Positions 31,869 through 42,193 are shown, numbered from the stretch's first letter. The stretch is DNA of 64,000 nucleotides from Zygaena filipendulae (GCA_907165275.2 OU015678.1:2480001-2544000); one strand, 5' to 3'. Numbers and translations: made by a program. The notes: a model not told the origin generated them from the letters alone.

Positions 31869-32137
31869 TATAATAATAATAATCCACATCACAACACACA
31901 GATCTACTTGATCCCCCAGTAAGCTATAAGCTTGTGTGGTGGAAACCAAGCAAACGTGGTATATACTACACATATTATTACATATATATTATACTATAGA
32001 TATATACATATATACACACCCAGACTGGAAAATCGAACTCTGTGTTCATCACACAAAGTCCACCCCCACCGGGAATCGAACCCGGAACCTCTTGATTAGC
32101 GGGCAGCTATGGTGACCATTGCGCCAATCGGGTCGTC
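31869..32137 (-). repeat. tRNA-derived SINE, intact
   Basis: On the crick strand the head has TTGGCGCAATGGTCACC and GGTTCGATTCCCGG, and the body and (ATT)n tail follow the copy at 18629. Its TA-rich middle is longer (ATATATAC repeats at about 31980-32015). Confidence 0.8.
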
Positions 32138-32149
32138 AAATATGGTACT

Positions 32150-32213
32150 TATATCCTGGAATTCCCGCGGAAACTCTGAAATTAATGTGGGTGAAACCGC
32201 GGGGTACAGCTAG
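32150..32213 (+). repeat. Core repeat, 3' core only
   Basis: TATCCTGGAATTCCCGCGG to ACCGCGGGGTACAGCTAG. Confidence 0.6.
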
Positions 32214-32697
32214 GGGTGTAGATTAAAGCGACAAAGTGGACCCTCCGAACAGAACAGACAACGCTTTGGTGAGTGTTACATGAGAGAAATAAAAACCCAA
32301 AAATAAAACCTCCAATAACAATACTACGATGTCGTGACAAGAAACGCGTAGTCCCAAATGGGACTATACATTTGCGAAATATTAACCATCGAATGGGACG
32401 GGCGAGCGAGCGGTAATGTTTTCGCGCCAATAATAATAAAAAACCTACCATTCCACATGTCTAGACCGCCTGGAGGAGATGTGTTCAAAAATGTATGAAT
32501 TATACGTACAAGCCGCCGAACCCTTGTAGCGGTGCCTGAGTAGGGCTGCGAGCACACGCGTCTTATCAGTTTAAGCGGTGTCGATAGACACTCAATAGAA
32601 AATGAGAATAATACTCATCTGTATCACTGTTTGATTTCTTAATAAAATAAAATAAATAAATAAATATCAGTGTTTTAAAATTGTTCATTTGTCACAC
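32214..32697. other. Unassigned stretch
   Basis: Open crick frames here have no recognised domain. (AAAT)n lies at about 32642-32670. Confidence 0.3.
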
Positions 32698-32890
32698 GGT
32701 GCCACCTGGTTCCAAAATAAACTGATCGTGAGCTTGGACTATGGGTACCAGACCAGACAACTGATAGAATACAACTCCCAGATTCAGTGTAAACACCATG
32801 TTCATCGCATAAAACAGAGATGGGGTAGAGTATCGAACCCCCGACACGGCATTCGTCAGGTTCGCTAACCGCTAGAGTTAGACCAAACAT
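32698..32890 (-). repeat. Second tRNA-derived SINE family
   Basis: On the crick strand an A-box-like TCTAGCGGTTAGCGAACC and a B-box-like GGGTTCGATACTC are followed by ATGCGATGAACATGG, ACACTGAATCTGGG and CTCACGATCAGTTTAT. The 8544-8648 sequence shares this order. Confidence 0.6.
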
Positions 32891-33428
32891 AACTGTCTTT
32901 TTTGGAAATTTAAGTGTAATTTTTCTGTATTAAATTTAAATACTGCAGAATTCATGCATGCAAAATGTGAAATAATGTGAGCTCAGATTTATTTCTTTCG
33001 AAATGAATTATCTCAGAAAATAATACTTTGATTTTTTTTTATGTCGCTAATTTCGCCCATCTAAGAGCCTCAACACTATTATTATATCGTGCAGTTCTCC
33101 CGACCAGTGCGTCCCCTTGCAATACGAGAGCCCAACACCCCAACACGAGTTGCCCAATAAATAAAAACACACGATTCCCATCTCTTCGGCCATCTCCTCA
33201 TCTCTTCATTCATACGCTCGGCGGACACGCGACGCGGCGACGCTGCGTACAACCGGTGTCAATGTGAAATCGCCCTAAGTCCCCCGGGTGTCCCCGTCCC
33301 TAGCAACGTCTAGTAATGGACTCGCAAGAAATATGTCCCGGGGTGACCGATCCGACACGGTTTTAATTCATTTATTAATCGCTACCATTTTGTTTCGAGT
33401 GCCGTGCGCCATCTTAATTCTTACCTAT
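32891..33428. other. Repeat-free stretch with GC-rich part
   Basis: 33060-33340 is comparatively GC-rich and carries a 79-codon watson frame (33028-33267) rich in proline, serine and arginine. No repeat was identified. It is a candidate for unique host DNA. Confidence 0.3.
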
Positions 33429-33680
33429 GTACAGTTTGCCACATAGACAAGTATACCACTTTGTAAAATTTATACTTTTTGTAAAACGTCTGTTGCCGTG
33501 TAAGTTGCCGTTGTAAGTTGCCGTTTTGGCAGCTCCAAGCTCCAAGTTCTAATACAAGCGAGAAACGAATATTGGAGCTGCAAAAACGGCAACTTATAAC
33601 GTCATAAAGACGTTTTACAAACAGTATAAATTTTACAAGGTGGTATTGGTATTGGTACTTGTCTATGTGGCCCACTGTAC
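33429..33680. mobile_element. Long foldback MITE
   Basis: GTACAGTTTGCCACATAGAC at the left is mirrored by GTCTATGTGGCCCACTGTAC at the right. The arms continue through AAGTATACCAC, TTTGTAAAATTTATAC and GTAAAACGTC to GGCAACTTA / TAAGTTGCCG. Nearly the whole 252 bp folds on itself. Confidence 0.7.
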
Positions 33681-33715
33681 ATTTTTATTCGTTTTCACGC
33701 TGTTTTTGACTGACA

Positions 33716-34080
33716 GCCCCCTTGGCCATGTTGACATTCTACAATCGTTAGCGCATCGCTAAGGTGAAAATCGGTCGTTGACGAGTGAAAGTCGTACCGA
33801 AAACACGCGTGTCACGTTTGTCTTTGTTATTTCAGTCAATTTTCAGCATCTATTTTGGACCCTGAGCAGGGAACTGGCTTTCATGAGAGCCATGCTTTAA
33901 CTTGGGGAACAATCTAACATTGTCATTGGCGTTTCGCCATAATTGAAGAAGTAGATGAAGAGATTTTTATTATTAAGAAACATTGTCATTGGCAAATTAT
34001 AATTATAGACGCCATTATTAAAGAAGAAGAAGAAGAAGGAACGAATCGTCATGTCACGTGGTCCCGTAAAATCGTCCAAA
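33716..34080. mobile_element. CCCTTAGCC MITE, degraded, with internal insert
   Basis: CCCCCTTGGCCATGTTGACA and ACAATCGTTAGCGCATCGC match the left end of the element at 7570. CGTCATGTCACGTGGTCCC then GTAAAATCGTCC matches its inner arm. Between them lies a segment with AATCTAACATTGTCATTGGC, related to sequences at 53875 and 54900. Confidence 0.45.
34026..34038. repeat. (GAA)n microsatellite
   Basis: A short AGAAGAAGAAGAAG run. Confidence 0.7.
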
Positions 34081-34123
34081 CAAAAGTGCAGTTTTGCGTG
34101 ACCTACACATGAGATTATTATAA

Positions 34124-34323
34124 ACTAGTTGTGCTTCGCGGTTTCACCCGTGTTAATCAGAGTTCCCGTGGGAATTTCGGGATTAAAAGTACCCTATGTG
34201 TTAATCTAATGTATAAGCTATATTATTGTAAAGTTTCATTTTAATCCATCCAGTAGTTTTTGCGTGAAAGAGTAACAAACATCCATCCATATATACAAAG
34301 TTTCGCATTTATAATATTAGTAA
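34124..34323 (-). repeat. Core repeat, near full length
   Basis: ACTAGTTGTGCTTCGCGG, GTACCCTATGTGTTAATC and TTGCGTGAAAGAGTAACAAAC to TTTCGCATTTATAATATTAG. It shares the 'tgtgttaatctgatgtataagc' middle section with 17687, 38568 and 55622. Confidence 0.8.
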
Positions 34324-34645
34324 GGTTTTTCAACTCGGCGAAGGGGTCTCGTCCTCCCGCGATTTGGCCCGCGTCAGTTCCAGATTTTTTGTGTCACGAC
34401 GAAAGTAAACCCTATCTTGAAGACCTAAATTAGTCGTATCTATGAACCGAGTAGCGGAAGACCTAAATTACTATTTGTTCGTAGATAAAGTGTCTCATAA
34501 TATGTCACTCACGAATACTGTTATAGCCCTATATCAGTGAAAAAATTATAAGAAAAGGCACAGTAGTTCCAGAGATTACCCCGTAAATAAATGTATTTTC
34601 TTTCTTTCTTCTTCTTCTAAATCCAACCTTGTAAACTAAAATATT

Positions 34646-34845
34646 ACTAGTCGACCCCCTGCGATTTCACTCGTTAATTTCGGAGTTCCCGCGCGAATTC
34701 CTAAATAAAAAAGTACCCTGTGTGTCCTTTTCTGTACCCCTGACAACGTGTATGCAATATTTCATGATGATCGTTTTAGTAATTAAAAGCGTGAAAGCGA
34801 AACAAACAAATATAAACTCACTTTCGTATTTATAATACTAAGGAT
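34646..34845 (-). repeat. Core repeat, near full length
   Basis: ACTAGTCGACCCCCTGCG, GGAGTTCCCGCGCGAATTCC and GTATGCAATATTTCATGATG to TTCGTATTTATAATACTA. Confidence 0.7.
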
Positions 34846-35169
34846 TATATCAGTGTGAGTAATTTACACGATTAAAATGTGAAACTTAATGAACAAGAGC
34901 TTTTGCAATTTGGTACACGTAAGAGAAACCGTTTTGCCTCAGAACAGTTTCACTTATAAAGGTTAACCTCATATTCGACCTTAACTTCCATCGCGCCCAA
35001 AGAAATTTCACTTCGAAAAATATCGAGTCGATAAATGAAAACACACACCTGGGCCCTTATTCACTGTGAACTTTATGACCATAACTCGTCGCGTTAAGAT
35101 AACACGCCACAAAAATTGTTTTTCCCTCGAGGTCAAAGAAGTTTCACTTTAAAAAATATATATTTACAA

Positions 35170-35258
35170 AAGGCGGACTTAATGCCACAATGGCATTAAG
35201 TCCTCCTTTTGTACCATATTGTATAAAAAGTTTAAATAAATAAATAAAAAATAAATAA
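35170..35258 (+). mobile_element. 5'-truncated LINE insertion with target duplication
   Basis: The fragment AAGGCGGACTTAATGCCAC to GTTTAAATAAATAAATAAAA is flanked exactly by ATTTACAA at 35162-35169 and 35259-35266. The 8-bp duplication and the AAAT tail indicate target-primed insertion of a very short, 5'-truncated LINE 3' end. It contains a small inverted repeat (GGACTTAATGCCA / TGGCATTAAGTCC). Confidence 0.75.
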
Positions 35259-35369
35259 ATTTACAACACGTGTGTTATGGTACACAGAATGTTAATCTCT
35301 ATAATTATAAATAATCTATGTATCTATCTATCTATAAATAAATAATGAAAATAGAAATAGAAAAAAGAA

Positions 35370-35450
35370 ATAATAATAGCTTATAATAGTTTAGCGTGGG
35401 ACCATGTAGATCTGTGTGTTGTGAAGTGGATTATTATTATTATTATAATA
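35370..35450 (+). repeat. SINE 3' end fragment
   Basis: TTTAGCGTGGGACCATGTAG then ATCTGTGTGTTGTGAAGTG and (ATT)n match the 3' end of the SINE at 18629. Confidence 0.6.
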
Positions 35451-35695
35451 ATATTTTGACATCTGGAGCGGTCGGAATTGTGTTTTCAGGACGCGCGTTA
35501 TGGGCAAGGAATGTTGTTGGTCATAGATAATAAACGCGCGTCCCAAAAACGCATTCCCAAACACTCTAGAGTCTAGGTATCAAACTGTCACTAATTAATA
35601 TAATTAATATTATATAACGTTTGAAGTTATGTGCAGTTTTGAAACTTGTCAGCTATAGTAATAATAATTATTCTTATTATCATATATTTATGTAT

Positions 35696-35972
35696 TACTA
35701 GCTGTCCCCCGCGATTTCATCCGCGGTAATTTCGTAGTTTCCGCGGAGGTTGCGGGAAAAAAGTACTCTATGTCCTTCTTTGTACCCCGACAGTAGTTTA
35801 CGGTGATTAGCTGTTCCCCGCATTAGTGCCGGAGTTCCCGCGGGAATTCCAGGATAAAAACTATCCTATCTTTTAAGTTGGACCAATGGTTACAAAATTT
35901 TATCAAAATCCGTTCAGTAGTTTCGGAGTCCATTGCGGACAAACAACGTGACACGTGATTTATATAATATAT
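35696..35972 (-). repeat. Chimeric core repeat, copy 1
   Basis: A core (TGTCCCCCGCGATTTCATCC, TTTCCGCGGAGGTTGCGGG) is followed within 100 bp by a second core (GTTCCCGCGGGAATTCCAGG) and then AGTTGGACCAATGGTTAC and ACAACGTGACACGTGATTTA. The same two-part structure is found at 47762-47992. Confidence 0.7.
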
Positions 35973-35978
35973 TAAGAA

Positions 35979-36150
35979 GATAATATGTAAATGCGAATGT
36001 TTCGCGTTTAGACTGCACAACCGGTTATCGCGAAATGCATAGGTACACGTTGTCAGGCTGTGCAGAGATGGACATAAGGTACTTTTTATACCGGAATTCC
36101 CGCGGAAACTCCCAAATTAAGCGCGTGAAACTGCGGGTAACAGTTAGTAA
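35979..36150 (+). repeat. Core repeat, diverged
   Basis: ATATGTAAATGCGAATGTTTC, AGGTACACGTTGTCAGGC and CCGGAATTCCCGCGGAAACTC to GGGTAACAGTTAGTA. Confidence 0.6.
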
Positions 36151-36271
36151 TATATTATTACGTGACGTCACAGTATTTGTTGTTTCTGTTGTTTTGGACA
36201 AAACTTTACTTTGGAATTCCTGCGGGAATTAAGATACTTAAGATACTTAAGTGAAGAAAAAAATTATGATA

Positions 36272-36445
36272 AATTATTATAACTAGGTATCAACCGCGTG
36301 GGTTTCGGGATTCCCTCGGGAACTCTTTATGTTGAACTTTCGCGGGCATACACAGTAGGTAGGTACAACGCACCAAAGTTTCATCACAAACGGATCAATG
36401 ACTTAGGAACGCATAGAAACACACACAGATTTTATATGTATAAAT
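36272..36445 (-). repeat. Core repeat, diverged
   Basis: TAGGTATCAACCGCGTGGG, TTCCCTCGGGAACTC and CAAACGGATCAATGACTTAG; low conservation. Confidence 0.4.
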
Positions 36446-36860
36446 TGCGAGAAAACTAATCGAGGGACGTGTTTTGTTTCTTTTCAATTAGATAACCACC
36501 TTTATTTAAAAAAATACGATTGTCGGGTTCCCCCTTCTAATGAAAGTGATTGTTGTAAAAAAAAAAATATTAAAAAAAATACATATTATGAAGTTGTACT
36601 ATTTGAAGTCGCCCAAGCGTACTTCAATTGTTCAATTGGTAGGGTTGCACTGTCGAAATTATTATTAATCATAAAACCACCGAACGATGAGCGAACACCA
36701 CCGGTCCTCAGTGGAAGACCAGTTGGACCGGAAAACCGTATAGTTTCAATAAAATTTTTGTTCTTATAAAGTATGCCTCTACAAAGCAGCGCTCCGCACG
36801 CCTCCAGATTAAATTACGGAAAAAAGTCATCCTAAACACATAATATTATGTATATTACTT
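36446..36860. other. Unassigned stretch
   Basis: AT-rich, no recognised family. Confidence 0.3.
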
Positions 36861-36864
36861 TGAT

Positions 36865-36935
36865 AGACATATTCATATAAATAAAATTGAAGTGTTTGTA
36901 ATTCCAATTTAACAGCTTTTCACAAAATGCATTTA
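36865..36935 (-). repeat. Dispersed GTGAAAAGCTGTT repeat, inverted
   Basis: AAGTGTTTGTAATTCCAATT then TAACAGCTTTTCACAAAATG is the reverse complement of the copies at 11261 and 43876. Confidence 0.45.
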
Positions 36936-36989
36936 AATAAACTATACATACCTAAGTACGGTGCTCACAAAAAAAAATCTATTTTCAAA

Positions 36990-37388
36990 ATTTTTGTCTG
37001 TCTGTCTATATTTTGTTCTTGCTAATCTCTGAAACGGCTGGGCCTATTTTAACGGGACTTTCACTGGCAGATAGCTGATGTTATAAGAAGTAACTTAGAC
37101 TTACCGCCGCACTCAGAGTCGACTTTAATGATTACTTAGTTAAGTACAGATTTTTAAAACAAAACTGCCGCAATCAGAGATGTTCAGTAAATTAATGTTA
37201 ATTGGTATTTAACTAATTAAGTTACATCTCATTAAATGCCAATTAAAATTAATTTACTGAACGTCTCTGATTGCGGCAGTTATGTTTTAAAAATCTATAC
37301 TTAACTAAGTAATCATTAAAGTCGACTCTGAGTGCGGCCGTAAGTGCTTTTATTTTAGAAAAAACTACTTCCTGCGGGAATTCCGATT
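36990..37388 (+). repeat. Core repeat split by a TTA MITE
   Basis: The left part (GTCTGTCTGTCTAT, GCTAATCTCTGAAACGGCTG, AGAAGTAACTTAGAC) stops at 37103 and the right part resumes at 37341 (TTTTATTTTAGAAAAAACT, CCTGCGGGAATTCCG). The uninterrupted equivalent is the inverted copy at 10819-11010. Confidence 0.65.
37104..37340. mobile_element. TTA MITE copy 1, 237 bp foldback
   Basis: CCGCCGCACTCAGAGTCGAC at the left is mirrored by GTCGACTCTGAGTGCGGCCG at the right. The arms run on through TTTAATGATTACTTAGTTAA, ACTGCCGCAATCAGAGA and TTAATTTTAATTGGC, so almost all of it is one hairpin. TTA precedes and TAA follows, a 3-bp duplication with one mismatch. The length equals that of the copy at 55743. 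Confidence 0.75.
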
Positions 37389-37600
37389 AGTTTTTTTTTT
37401 TTTTTTTTATTTTATTTACCAAAAATATAAATACATGGCATGTTACAAGAGTCTGCCAAACTGCATAGCAGTTTGTCGGCAGTAGTTCTCGTGGAACGTT
37501 ACATATTATTATGACCACTGTATTACATATAAATAAAATTATAGGCTACTGTCATTAAGCATTTTCCTTCATACATAATAGAATATAATATAATAAAATG
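37389..37600 (-). repeat. Poly-T-led repeat, probable retroelement 3' end
   Basis: An 18-nt T run followed by ATTTTATTTACCAAAAAT and then mixed sequence suggests the A-tail of a crick-oriented retroelement. The body is not assigned. Confidence 0.35.
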
Positions 37601-37901
37601 AATTTTTTTTTTTTTTTTTTTTTTTTTTAACCTAAAATTGAGAGGGGTGATAAAAGAAGAGTAACCAAGCCCAAAAAATGAAAGTTTTTTTTTTTTTTTT
37701 TTTTTTTTTTAATTCCTTTTTGTCTGTCCGTCTGTCTGTTCACGATAATCTCCGCATTTACTGAACCGATTTTCATGCAATATTCACAGGTAGATTATGC
37801 TTAGCTTGGAGCTTTGTTTCATTGAAATTGGATGTCGGGAAAAAAAAGCTGTCGTACAAAAAACCCTCCATGCGGGTGAAACCGCAGGGCACAGCCAGCT
37901 C
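37600..37901 (+). repeat. Core repeat with long T runs
   Basis: Two T runs of more than 20 nt (about 37602-37628, 37685-37710) bracket GGGGTGATAAAAGAAGAG. The remainder, GTCTGTCCGTCTGTCTG, CAGGTAGATTATGCTTAGC and GTGAAACCGCAGGGCACAGC, is the same subfamily as 14080-14320. Confidence 0.65.
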
Positions 37902-37948
37902 AATAATACTTAATGAATTTAGAAGCTTCATACCTACTTACATTCCTT

Positions 37949-38170
37949 TCATGGACATAGAGATAAATAGTGTTTTCTTAATGTAATTTTTAAGTGATTT
38001 TTACTTTTAACGTTTTTTAAAATATCATAGGGCAGCTCATTAAGGAGTACAGGCGTTAACCAGCGCCTAGTACGTTTGCCATAATAGTTTTTTACTTTAG
38101 GTACAGCTAATTTTGATTTTGATTTTTTAGACAAAAATAAAATATCGAATTGGGTAAATGTAATTAACAC
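37949..38170 (-). pseudogene. LINE reverse-transcriptase C-terminal fragment
   Basis: The 73-residue crick frame carries F.QFDILFL, KVKNYYGKRTRRWLTPVLLN, ELPYDIL and LKITLRKHYL. This is the basic, leucine-rich pattern found at the very C-terminus of jockey/CR1-like LINE ORF2 proteins. It has no upstream RT domain in the window, so it is a 5'-truncated copy. Confidence 0.55.
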
Positions 38171-38208
38171 TCGAAATTAACACGAATGAAACCGCAAGGT
38201 ACAACTAG
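38171..38208 (+). repeat. Core repeat, 3' scrap
   Basis: AATTAACACGAATGAAACCG to ACAACTAGTA. Confidence 0.5.
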
Positions 38209-38567
38209 TACATCAATAAATGAAATGTCCTCTCTAAAATCGAACAACAGGATCTTTATTATTCATAAATCACAGCCACGTAATTTCGAACCTAAAAAAC
38301 CCGCATCCGGAGAGTTGCGCTCGCCTCACAATATTCATAGTCGAATAAATAATCGATCGTTAGTATTAAATTAGAAACGTATTTCTCGATTGGCCGGATC
38401 CGCTGGCACTCGATTATCTTGCCCGGCCAGTGCTAGACTAGCTGAGTGAAAAAGGTCTGAACTAATAAACGTGTATTAAAACGGGGGACTGCGGTGACTC
38501 TCGCTTTGATGTCGCCGCGTTCGATACCTAAGCCGCACTTAATATTATTTATTACTAACTAGTAAGT
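38209..38567. other. Unassigned stretch
   Basis: No recognised repeat; a 62-codon watson frame overlaps it without domain signature. Confidence 0.3.
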
Positions 38568-38772
38568 GCCCCGCGGTTTCACCCGCGTTAATTTCAGAGC
38601 TCCCGCGGGAATTCCGGGATAAAAAGTACCCTATGTGTTAATCTGATGTATAAGCTATATTATTGTAAAGTTTCATTTAAAACCATTCAGTAGTTTCTGC
38701 GTGAAAGAGTAAAAAACATCCATCCATCCATCCATACATTCTTACAAACTTTCGCGTTTATAATATTAGAAG
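38568..38772 (-). repeat. Core repeat, near full length
   Basis: TAAGTGCCCCGCGGTTTCAC, GCTCCCGCGGGAATTCCGGG and a (CATC)n section to TTTCGCGTTTATAATATTAG. Confidence 0.8.
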
Positions 38773-38773
38773 G

Positions 38774-39052
38774 ACTAGCTGTCCCGCGCGGTTTCTCCTG
38801 TGATAATTTCGGAGTTCCCGCGAAATTGTTCCATACAAACTTTGCGACCCCTTTTCTTCCCGCATAGGGGTTGAATTTTCTAAAATCCTTTCTTATCGGA
38901 TGCCTACGTCATACAAAGAACACACCCTCCAGGTTTCAGGTCTCTAAGATCAGCGGTTTAGGCTGTGCGTTGATCCATCGACGAAGGCGGCGTTCAGGAC
39001 AAAGAATTTAATATGTATAGATAGACAGGACAAAGCATTTTATATGTATCTT
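38774..39052 (-). repeat. Core repeat, long variant
   Basis: CTCCAGGTTTCAGGTCTCTA then AGATCAGCGGTTTAGGCTG gives an uninterrupted equivalent of the site occupied by the Harbinger element at 51051. Confidence 0.7.
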
Positions 39053-39222
39053 TATGTAAATGCGAAAGTAAATCTATCTTTGTTACTTTTTCATGCCTTA
39101 ACTACTCAACCGATCATCATCATGAGATTTAGAATATAGAAGAGGCCACAGGGCACTTTTATCTCAGAATTCCCGCGGGAACTACGAAATTACCAATATC
39201 GAAACCGCGAGGAACAGCTAGT
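39053..39222 (+). repeat. Core repeat
   Basis: AAATGCGAAAGTAAATCTATC, CAGAATTCCCGCGGGAAC and GAACAGCTAGTAG; the middle carries an extra CAT repeat. Confidence 0.65.
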
Positions 39223-39476
39223 AGGTACTAAATATAATTTAAATTGTAATTCAGTTTGAATGACGATGCGTTATCCCTGAACTAATTGGTATTAGCACTT
39301 ATTCAGTGGTACAGAAGTTCAATAATTAGGAAACTGACATTAATAATATAATTTATCTACTATTAAACGTTCTAATACGAATGCAGTTTGTGTTTGTGTC
39401 GAATGCACCGTGCAGGTGCATGCTGACTGAACCAATTTATATTGGCTCTTTGTGATTCAGAAATTCGATAGTTTTA

Positions 39477-39660
39477 TGTACCCGCGGTTTCACCCGCGTT
39501 AGTTTTGAAGTTCCTGCGGGAATTCCGGCACAAAAGTACCCCCATGCCGTCCGCTGTACCCCTGCCAACGTGTATGTAAAATTTCATGATGATCGGTTGA
39601 TTAGTTACGGCGTGAAAGGGTAACAAAACAAATTCATATTCGCGTTTATAATAGTTTAGT
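39477..39660 (-). repeat. Core repeat
   Basis: CCCGCGGTTTCACCCGCG, GTTCCTGCGGGAATTCC and GATGATCGGTTGATTAGTTA to TTCGCGTTTATAATAG. Confidence 0.75.
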
Positions 39661-39889
39661 ACGGGACAAGCAGTCACCCGCGATTACGCTTGCGTAGCTT
39701 TTTTGAAATCACCGTGTCCTGACGAAGTTTCACTTCGAAATGCCTTGGATGAATGATTTAATGAAAGTTTCTGAAAATCCCAATGTTCTCCCACAGGTTT
39801 ATTATGTGCTTTATCGCTTTAAACAATAAAAAAGACGTTAACACGAGTGTTCCAATAAAACAACTCGGCAAGGTAGGGCCGGAGAACTG

Positions 39890-40117
39890 GGCCCTCATTC
39901 ACTATGACTATAACACGGCGCGTTAAGATAACGCGTCGCAAAATATGTCTTTACCTCGCTCAAAGAACTTTCACACCAAAACAATACATTAGCAACATTT
40001 ATTATAGCATACAGAATATTAATTTCTTATATTTTTGCATCTGGAACGTTTGGGATGGTGTTTTTGGGACTCGCGTTATGAGAAAGGAAATGTTGTTGGT
40101 CATAGTGAATAAGGGCT
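39890..40117. mobile_element. CWG MITE copy 6
   Basis: GGCCCTCATTCACTATGAC at the left and GTCATAGTGAATAAGGGCT at the right, with CTG directly on both sides (39887-39889, 40118-40120). It is 228 bp long, in the same internal order as copies 1 and 4. Confidence 0.8.
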
Positions 40118-40245
40118 CTGGTGTGTATATTAATTTTGTCTGCAAACGCGGTGACGGAAGCGTATCGATCTAATTTCGAGTAACCAATGTCATAGCTGTT
40201 TCTGATTAACAGAGGCATTTTGTATTTCTGTTACTCGTATAATAA

Positions 40246-40440
40246 ACTAGCTGTCTCCCGCCGTAATTTCGGAGTTCCCGCGGGAATTGCAGGATAAAAT
40301 ATAGATATAAACCTTCCTCATGAATCCCTCTATCTATTAGTGAAAACCGCATGAAAATCCGTTGCGTAGTTTTAAAGATCTGAGCACACATAGGAACAGA
40401 CAGACAGGAAGCGACTTTGTTTTATACCTACTATGTAGTT
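40246..40440 (-). repeat. Core repeat, CCTTCCTCATGAATC variant
   Basis: ACTAGCTGTCTCCCGCCG and GTTCCCGCGGGAATTGCAGG are followed by ACCTTCCTCATGAATCCC, GTGAAAACCGCATGAAAATCC and GACAGACAGGAAGCGAC. The middle matches 57385-57690. Confidence 0.65.
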
Positions 40441-41139
40441 ATAGTCTATACCCGACAGTTTTGATCGCGTTAATTTCGGAGCTTCGGATATGATTGAGAT
40501 GAATGTAGGCACAGTAGTATGTCATTCCGAAACATTGTAACTTACTGGAAAAGAATTCTTCCTGTGAAAGAATTTTCAAAATCAGTTGTGTTGTTTTTCA
40601 GTTTTTTTTTTTATTATTATAAACGAAGATTGATAAAAATGTCTGTATGTTCGTATGAAAGTTATCCTCCCGCGTAAGCTCACTTTCTTATGCCAGATTT
40701 TTTTTGTGATGCAACTGTATTTCTTAAGCTCGAATTACCAAACGTTATAAATAAGTAGGTACCTCAGTACCTACAGTAGAAACACTGTATATTTGTGTCT
40801 GCAATGTTATTATTGTTAAAAAAACGAACCAATAGAAAACCAACAGGCGAATTAAGCAAACAGAACATATACAAAAGATCGAATGTCATGAAACTGTACG
40901 GTGGTGGAATACTCCGCGTTCGTGACGTCATCAGCGGCGGGACCGTTTCCGGTCGCCATTGTGTTTATTGGATAGTCAACAGTATACATATAGGAGAACT
41001 TACGACATATATAAAATAGTTCTACACTCCCAAAAATATCAATAACATAACATTTACACAAAAACACCTAGATAAAGTTTCGACAGTGTCCTTTTCAAAC
41101 TAGCGACGCGGGACTAGATAAGCTGAGCGGTAGCCATCA
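40441..41139. other. Unassigned stretch
   Basis: A GC-richer patch (about 40900-40980) bears short frames on both strands with no recognised domain. Confidence 0.3.
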
Positions 41140-41480
41140 AAGTCAAATAATTTATTCAAATTTGACCCATAATGTGGCTCTTTTCGACGTCAATAAAGTA
41201 TGGAACGCGTAGAACAAACAAGTGAAGCCAGGAAAAAGACACCACGCGCACACTTACAAGAAAAAGACACCATAAATCCTAAGTAAACTTTGCAAATCCA
41301 TACACTTTCCTAATCACCACATGCATACGCAACCGGCTTCACTTCGTTGTTCGAGACGTTCCGTCTTTAGTTTTTATTTGGTCTGAGGACATTACCCATA
41401 AAATATCCACCCTTCACAGCTTGCTAGTGCTATGGCTGAAGAGAAGAAGCTGCTCAACAAACTCTCCAGTAGCACGCTGT
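41140..41480 (-). repeat. LINE 3' region
   Basis: On the crick strand the order is CTGGAGAGTTTGTTGAGCAG, CTTCTTCTCTTCAGCC, GCTGTGAAGGGTGGATATTT, then GACGTCGAAAAGAGCC and a TTTGACTTTGATGG end. The watson relative is at 18985. Confidence 0.55.
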
Positions 41481-41551
41481 CAGTTTATAGTTATAATATA
41501 ACATTAGTGATCTCAATTTGCAAATTAATTATGTGAGAACAATAAGCCGCA

Positions 41552-41556
<5 letters not shown>

Positions 41557-41638
<82 letters not shown>
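41557..41638. repeat. (TA)41 microsatellite
   Basis: 82 bp of uninterrupted TA dinucleotides. It is the source of the alternating tyrosine/isoleucine frames on both strands. Confidence 0.95.
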
Positions 41639-41641
<3 letters not shown>

Positions 41642-41654
41642 GTTTTATTATGTG

Positions 41655-41720
41655 TTTTCCCCGCGGTGAGTTCAGAGTTCCCTCGGGAATTCCGGGATAA
41701 AAGAACTCTATGTCCTATTT
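41655..41720 (-). repeat. Core-repeat fragment
   Basis: CCCCGCGGTGAGTTCAGAG, CTCGGGAATTCCGGGATAAA, then CTCTATGTCCTATTTCAG. Confidence 0.6.
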
Positions 41721-42039
41721 CAGACTTAAATCTATCTCGGTGCCAAATTCCGTCCAACTCCGTTCCAGCCTTAGTGTGAGAAAATATCAATTGAAACTCG
41801 TCCAGACTAACGTGGCGACGAGAATTAGTATGAAGTGGGCCGATGATAGTTCGTGCTTATTGAAATTAGTGAGAAAGCGTCGCTCTCATAAAACAATTAC
41901 TCCACACGTTGTCTCCGTGTCGACGACGGTGTCCCGAGGACCTATTCTGCTTAGAACAACCGCGCCACCGCGCTCCAGCACCGATAAATGTCTCCTCATA
42001 TATTATACCGCACGTCGCGAGGCCGACCGGCTTAACGGC

Positions 42040-42193
42040 GGCGACGGCAGCGGCAAAAACAAATGGTAGACAACATAAGAAGAAGGCCACAGCTCGCGCC
42101 GCTGATAGCTGTGGCCTACTTGGTATGTTGTCTGCCATTTGTTTTTGCCGCCGCCACCGCCGCCACCGAGACTGTGGCCAAGGGGTAAAACGA
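42040..42193. mobile_element. Foldback MITE, copy 2
   Basis: GCGGCAAAAACAAATGGTAG / GCCATTTGTTTTTGCCGCC, GACAACATAAGAAG / CTTGGTATGTTGTC and GGCCACAG / CTGTGGCC pair around CTCGCGCCGCTGATAG. The loop is inverted relative to the copy at 9865. The right end reads CCGAGACTGTGGCCAAGGGG. Confidence 0.75.

Larger units (their letters stand above)
35052..35546. mobile_element. CWG MITE copy 5, interrupted
   Basis: The left end GGCCCTTATTCACTGTGAAC follows CTG (35049-35051). The right part, GACGCGCGTTATGGGCAAGG then GTTGTTGGTCATAG, is present but its extreme end is lost and replaced by a short inverted fragment of the same family (ACGCGCGTCCCAAAAACGC). A LINE 3' end and a SINE fragment are inserted within it. 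Confidence 0.65.

Noticed and set aside
41491..41790. Frames with long alternating Tyr-Ile runs on both strands
   Set aside because: They are translations of (TA)41.
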